Source: Burkholderiales bacterium (GTDB lineage: Bacteria > Pseudomonadota > Gammaproteobacteria > Burkholderiales > Burkholderiaceae_C). Taken from it: 64,000 nucleotides of DNA. Within the stretch, counting starts at the first letter, position 1. The number at the start of each line of letters is the position of its first letter. The position numbers and the translations under genes are program-made. Shown piece by piece: positions 59,631-64,000 of this stretch. The DNA lies in contig RXJW01000009.1 of NCBI GenBank assembly GCA_003963005.1, positions 40,165 through 104,164 on the forward strand, given 5' to 3'. The notes under the pieces were generated by a model. That model saw only the letters and a list, made by a program, of their open reading frames with translations. It did not search any database and was not told where the DNA came from.

Positions 59631-61391
59631 TCACTGCCCGCGCACGACGCCCTCGCGGCGCGGGTCGGCCCCGCCCACCCAGCCGCCTGGCACGCGCAGC
59701 AGCACCTGCAGGCCGCTGGTGAGGTCGGTCTCCACGACCTGGTGACCGCGGCCGCGCAAGTCGGCCAGTTGCTCGGCCGACAGTGCGCCGTTCTCGACGA
59801 TCAGCGAGCCGCTGTTGAAATGGCCGAAATTCGGCAGGTCCACAGCTTGCTGAACCGGCAGCCCCCAAGCCAGCGTGCCGGTGATGACCTTGGCAACGTA
59901 GTGGATGATGACCGGCCCACCGGGCGATCCGGCGGCCATCAGCAGCTGGCCCTTGCGGTCGAACACCAGCGTGGGCGCCATGCTGGAGCGCGGGCGCTTG
60001 CCGGCTTCCACGCGGTTGGCCACCGGCTTGCCGTCGGCACCCACGGGGTTGAGCGCAAAGTCCGTCAGCTGGTTGTTCAGCACGAAACCGCCTGCCAGGC
60101 CCGTGCCGCCGTCGCTCATCATGCGGTTGCCAAAGGCCGATTCGACACTCGTCGTCATCGCGACCGCATGCCCCTGGGCATCGACGATGCTGATGTGGCT
60201 GGTGCCCGATTCGAGCTGATCTGCCTGCGGTGCCAGCGCCTGCTGCACCGGTGCCGGGTTCCCGGCCGTGGCGATGCCGCTGGCGCGAGGGCCGATCAGC
60301 GCGCCGCGCTGGCGCAGGTAGGCCAGTGACAGCAGGTTCTGCCAGTCGCCGCCCGGGGCGGTCACGAAGGCGGGATCGCCGATGAACTGCGCGCGGTCGG
60401 CAAATGCCAGCTTGGCGGACTCGGCGTAGGCGTGCATCCAGTCTGCGGTGATGGCGCTGGCTGCCCGTGCAGCCGGCTGGGTGTCCAGCAATCCGAGGAT
60501 CTGCATCAGCGTCAGGTGCCCGGAGGTCGGCGGCCCGAAGCCGCAGATGCGCCAGGCGCGCCAGTCGTTGCACAGGGGCGCGCGCACCACCGGCCGGTAA
60601 GCCGCCAGATCCTCCGTCGTCAGCAGACCGGGGCGGGCGTGCGCCTTCACGCGGCGCACGATGTCGACGGCCACCGGACCCTCGTAGAAGGCCTTGACGC
60701 CATTCGCGGCGATGCCCCGGAGCACGGCGGCGTAGGCCGGGTTCTTCAGCACGGTGCCGACCGCCAGCGGAGCACCGGCAGCGTCGAAGAAGTAGGCCGC
60801 GGCGATTGGATCGTTGCGCAGCGCCGTCTCCCCGGAGAGCAGTTCGTTCAAGCGAGGACTGACCGCAAAGCCCTGCTCCGCCAGTCGGATGGCAGGCTCG
60901 AACAAACGCGCCCAGGGCAGCTTGCCGTGTCGAAGATGCGCTTCGGCCAGCATCGCAAGCACACCGGGCGTGCCGGTGGACAGGCCGCTTGAAATGGCCT
61001 CCCGGATGGGCATCGGCTTGCCATCGGGCTTCAGGAACAGGCCGGGGGTGGCGGCCGCGGGCGCGGTTTCGCGGCCGTCCAGGGCCTGCACCTCACGGCC
61101 GTCCCAGTGCAGCAGGAAGGCGCCGCCGGCGATGCCGCTGGACTGCGGTTCGACCAGTCCGAGCACGGCCTGCACCGCCACGGCGGCATCGACGGCAGAT
61201 CCGCCGGCCTTCAGGATGTCCACGCCAGCGTCCACCGCCAGGGGATTGGCCGCCGTCACCGCGAAGCGCTTGACAGGCGCGGCCAGTTGACCCTGCTTTT
61301 CCGTGCGGGTCGTCGCGGCTTCAGGTTGGTCCAGGGCATGGACGGGGGCCAGCAGCCCGGCCAGCGCGAGAGCGGTCAGAGAACGATGCAT
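59631..61391 (-). CDS. ggt: Gamma-glutamyltransferase
   Basis: 586 aa; VTAANPLAVDAGVDILKAGGSAVDAAVAVQAVLGLVEPQSSGIAGGAFLLHWDG...ESGTSHISIVDAQGHAVAMTTSVESAFGNRMM. Confidence 0.94.
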   Translation of the reverse strand: MHRSLTALALAGLLAPVHALDQPEAATTRTEKQGQLAAPVKRFAVTAANPLAVDAGVDILKAGGSAVDAAVAVQAVLGLVEPQSSGIAGGAFLLHWDGREVQALDGRETAPAAATPGLFLKPDGKPMPIREAISSGLSTGTPGVLAMLAEAHLRHGKLPWARLFEPAIRLAEQGFAVSPRLNELLSGETALRNDPIAAAYFFDAAGAPLAVGTVLKNPAYAAVLRGIAANGVKAFYEGPVAVDIVRRVKAHARPGLLTTEDLAAYRPVVRAPLCNDWRAWRICGFGPPTSGHLTLMQILGLLDTQPAARAASAITADWMHAYAESAKLAFADRAQFIGDPAFVTAPGGDWQNLLSLAYLRQRGALIGPRASGIATAGNPAPVQQALAPQADQLESGTSHISIVDAQGHAVAMTTSVESAFGNRMMSDGGTGLAGGFVLNNQLTDFALNPVGADGKPVANRVEAGKRPRSSMAPTLVFDRKGQLLMAAGSPGGPVIIHYVAKVITGTLAWGLPVQQAVDLPNFGHFNSGSLIVENGALSAEQLADLRGRGHQVVETDLTSGLQVLLRVPGGWVGGADPRREGVVRGQ

Positions 61392-61508
61392 GGCTGCATC
61401 TTAGGCACGCCGCAGCCCGGGACAACCTGACGCTTATTCGGGCGACGGCCCCCCGGGTTGGCGACGGCCATACTGAACGCGTCTTTCGCAAGCGTACGAG
61501 GGAAATCG

Positions 61509-62249
61509 ATGAGCATCCTGCGCACGAGCCTCCAAGCCACGTTGGTTGGCGCAGCCCTGCTGGCTTTCCTGCCTGTGCATGCCGCGGGCAAGACCGAAGA
61601 CCGGGCGCGGGTGATCCGAAGCGGCAGCCACACGGCCGGCCCGACCGCCACACTGGGCCCCGGCAGCTACCTGATCGACTTCGAGAACCTCTCGGTGGGT
61701 GACACGCTGGACAGCCAGTACGCAGCCTGGGGGGTTACCTTCTCCCCGTCGCCCTACTCGGGGACGAACAGCCCCAGCGGTGGCTGGGCCACGAACACGG
61801 ACCTGACCATCGTCGCCGCGGACGGGGGCGACACCGGCGGCCTGGGCACACCGAACCTGGTCAGCGGCAACATCCTGCGCTCACGCAAAGGCTGGCTGGC
61901 GGAAGACGGCGATGCCAGCATCCTGTTGACCTTCAGCACGCCGATCTCTGCCTTCAGCGTCGACTTCGCCGGCATCGGCAACGTCGCCAGCACCGGGATC
62001 GACATCTACTCGATCACCGGCACTTACATCACGACCGTCTCGGCCACCGTGGCCGGCCAGCAAACACTGTCCTACACGGGCAGCGGCATCGGCTTCGTCG
62101 TGCTGACCCCGGGCGACTACAACGACTGGGTCGGCATTGACAACATCAGCTTCACGGTGGCTGCCGCCGTACCGGAACCTGGCACCTACGGCATGCTGGC
62201 CCTGGGCCTGGGTGTGATCGCCATCGCGGTGCGCCGGCGCCTGCGCTGA
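61509..62249 (+). CDS. PEP-CTERM sorting domain-containing protein
   Basis: Signal peptide; YLIDFENLSVGDTLDSQYAAWGVTFSP...; C-terminus VPEPGTYGMLALGLGVIAIAVRRRLR. Confidence 0.92.
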   Translation: MSILRTSLQATLVGAALLAFLPVHAAGKTEDRARVIRSGSHTAGPTATLGPGSYLIDFENLSVGDTLDSQYAAWGVTFSPSPYSGTNSPSGGWATNTDLTIVAADGGDTGGLGTPNLVSGNILRSRKGWLAEDGDASILLTFSTPISAFSVDFAGIGNVASTGIDIYSITGTYITTVSATVAGQQTLSYTGSGIGFVVLTPGDYNDWVGIDNISFTVAAAVPEPGTYGMLALGLGVIAIAVRRRLR

Positions 62250-62334
62250 TCACGGCCGGCCTCGGGTTCAGCCCGGCGCCACCGGGCTGAATCGCTCGTG
62301 GCTGCCGGCAGCAGGCCCCACAGCCCGTGCGGGC

Positions 62335-62973
62335 TCAGAGCAGCGGCACGCCGGTCTTGCTCTGCGCGAACTCGCGTGTCACGCCTTCGGCCAGTTCCAC
62401 GACGCGGATGCCCTCAGGCACCACGTCGAACACGCCGAGGTCCGTGATGATGCGATCCACCACGCGCACGCCGGTGAGTGGCAGGGTGCACTGCGGGATG
62501 ATCTTCAGGTCCTCGCTGCCGTCTTTCTTGCGGGCCACGTGCTCCATCAGCACGATGACCCGCTTCACGCCGGCGACCAAGTCCATGGCGCCGCCCATGC
62601 CCTTGACCATCTTGCCCGGGATCATCCAGTTCGCCAGGTCGCCCTGGCCGCTGACCTGCATCGCACCCAGGATGCTCAGGTTGATCTTGCCGGCACGGAT
62701 CATCGCGAAGCTGTCGTGGCTGCCGAAGATGCTGCTGCCGGGCAGCGTGGTGACGGTTTGCTTGCCGGCATTGATGAGATCGGCGTCGACCTCATCTTCC
62801 GTCGGGAAGGGGCCGATGCCCAGCATGCCGTTCTCGCTCTGCAGCCAGACTTCCTTATCTGCCGGGACATGGTTGGCCACCAGCGTCGGGATGCCGATGC
62901 CGAGGTTCACGTAGAAGCCGTCTTCCAGCTCCTGGGCCGCACGCGCGGCCATCTGGTCTTGGGTCCACGGCAT
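62335..62973 (-). CDS. scoB: 3-oxoacid CoA-transferase subunit B
   Basis: [43 protein letters not shown]...[18 protein letters not shown]. Confidence 0.92.
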   Translation of the reverse strand: MPWTQDQMAARAAQELEDGFYVNLGIGIPTLVANHVPADKEVWLQSENGMLGIGPFPTEDEVDADLINAGKQTVTTLPGSSIFGSHDSFAMIRAGKINLSILGAMQVSGQGDLANWMIPGKMVKGMGGAMDLVAGVKRVIVLMEHVARKKDGSEDLKIIPQCTLPLTGVRVVDRIITDLGVFDVVPEGIRVVELAEGVTREFAQSKTGVPLL

Positions 62974-62975
62974 GA

Positions 62976-63683
62976 TCAAGCCTCCTTCTTCTCGGACAAG
63001 GTGCGCTTCTCGATGCGCTTCTCGGGGTTGGCGTTGAGCACGATGCGGTGCACGTAGATGCCCGGCAGGTGCACGGCGTCCGGGTCGATCTCGCCGGTCT
63101 CGACGATCTGCTCGACCTCGACGATGGTCAGCTTGCCCGCCATCGCGGCGGCCGGGTTGAAGTTGCGCGCCGTGCGGCGGAACACCAGGTTCCCGCTCTT
63201 GTCGGCCTTGTAGGCCTTCACGAGGGCGACGTCCGGCACGAGGGCCTTTTCGAGGATGTAGGTCTCGCCGTCGAACTCGCGCACTTCCTTGCCCTCGGCG
63301 ATCAGCGTGCCCACACCGGTACGCACGAAGAAAGCCGGGATGCCGGCGCCACCGGCGCGCAGCTTCTCGGCGAGCGTGCCCTGGGGCGTGAATTCCAGCT
63401 CCAGCTCGCCGGCCAGGTACTGGCGCTCGAACTCCTTGTTCTCGCCGACGTAGCTGGAGATCATCTTCTTGATCTGGCGCGTCTCCAGCAACTGGCCGAG
63501 GCCGAAGCCGTCGACGCCCGCGTTGTTGGAAATGACGGTCAGGCCCTTGACCCCGCTGTCGCGCAGCGCCGCGATCAGCGCCTCGGGAATGCCGCACAGG
63601 CCGAAGCCCCCGACGGCGAGCAACTGCCCATCCGCCACCACGCCACGCAGCGCCTCGGCGGCGCTCGGGTACACCTTGTTCAT
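62976..63683 (-). CDS. scoA: 3-oxoacid CoA-transferase subunit A
   Basis: [66 protein letters not shown]...[16 protein letters not shown]. Confidence 0.93.
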   Translation of the reverse strand: MNKVYPSAAEALRGVVADGQLLAVGGFGLCGIPEALIAALRDSGVKGLTVISNNAGVDGFGLGQLLETRQIKKMISSYVGENKEFERQYLAGELELEFTPQGTLAEKLRAGGAGIPAFFVRTGVGTLIAEGKEVREFDGETYILEKALVPDVALVKAYKADKSGNLVFRRTARNFNPAAAMAGKLTIVEVEQIVETGEIDPDAVHLPGIYVHRIVLNANPEKRIEKRTLSEKKEA

Positions 63684-63774
63684 GCGTTTGTCTCCATCGC
63701 CGGCTGGCGCTTGCAAAACGACCGCAAGGGTACTATCCCGCGCCTCTCGCCGTCGATTACGCAAGATCGCCTAA

Positions 63775-64000
63775 GTGGAACCCGCCGCCCCCGACTACCG
63801 CAGCGCCTTCCAGCACGCCCCGATCGGGCTGGTGCTGTCGGCGCAGCGTCAGATCGTCGACTGCAATGACCGTGTCCTGCAGATGTTCGGGGCCACGCGC
63901 GAACAACTGGTCGGCCAGAGCTTCGTGGTGATGTACCCGAGCACGGCGGAATTCGAGCGCACCGGGGCGCGCATCGTGGCAAGCCTGGATGCGCAAGGCC
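63775..64000 (+). CDS. PAS-domain protein, 5' part only (cut by window edge)
   Basis: Hand translation from GTG 63775: VEPAAPDYRSAFQHAPIGLVLSAQRQIVDCNDRVLQMFGATREQLVGQSFVVMYPSTAEFERTGARIVASLDAQG; PAS fold signature, open at the edge so absent from ORF track. Confidence 0.75.
   Translation, partial: MEPAAPDYRSAFQHAPIGLVLSAQRQIVDCNDRVLQMFGATREQLVGQSFVVMYPSTAEFERTGARIVASLDAQG

Noticed and set aside
61400-61508. Sigma-54 promoter upstream of the second PEP-CTERM gene
   Set aside because: Candidate GGCACGCCGCAGC has wrong GG-GC spacing (N9); no acceptable -24/-12 site found.

Overview
This is a high-GC chromosomal window, most likely from a Burkholderiales-type betaproteobacterium (inferred from gene content and style). 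It is densely packed with mostly housekeeping genes. I see no rRNA, CRISPR array, prophage or intact IS element. The left edge cuts a TonB-dependent receptor that the ORF track misses because its stop lies outside the window; the right edge cuts a PAS-domain protein. Core blocks are xerD; queG/tsaE/amiC; a block of mostly reverse-strand genes (CocE-type hydrolase, ybdD, cstA, two-component system, tricorn-like S41 peptidase, DedA); mutL/rlu/miaA; a long coupled + strand run (SPFH, membrane protein, Arc-type RHH, ABC ATPase, ABC permease, AttH-like protein, DegT-like protein, MsbA-like exporter, thyA, folA, DUF4337); a photolyase cluster; two tRNA-Val(CAC); dnaQ/lgt; acs; fumC and a class I fumarase flanking a PEP-CTERM protein; MscS; a deacetylase-family protein; MoxR/DUF58/transglutaminase; mltB/comEC; ridA/dsbB; ggt; a second PEP-CTERM protein; and scoAB. 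The most interesting signals are: (1) a ~550 bp mirror-symmetric intergenic element at about 25.27-25.83 kb, whose two diverged arms keep the same stems, loop lengths and spacer lengths through about 11 compensatory base-pair changes, and which sits inside an otherwise translationally coupled operon; (2) a three-gene photolyase operon (DUF2256 microgene, FeS-type photolyase, and an FAD-domain-first photolyase homologue lacking the N-terminal antenna domain and carrying an unexplained C-terminal domain); (3) an SPFH/membrane/RHH operon with a perfect 16 bp palindrome as candidate operator; (4) a good sigma-54-like promoter upstream of a PEP-CTERM gene; (5) a second inverted-arm element at about 2.96-3.24 kb.
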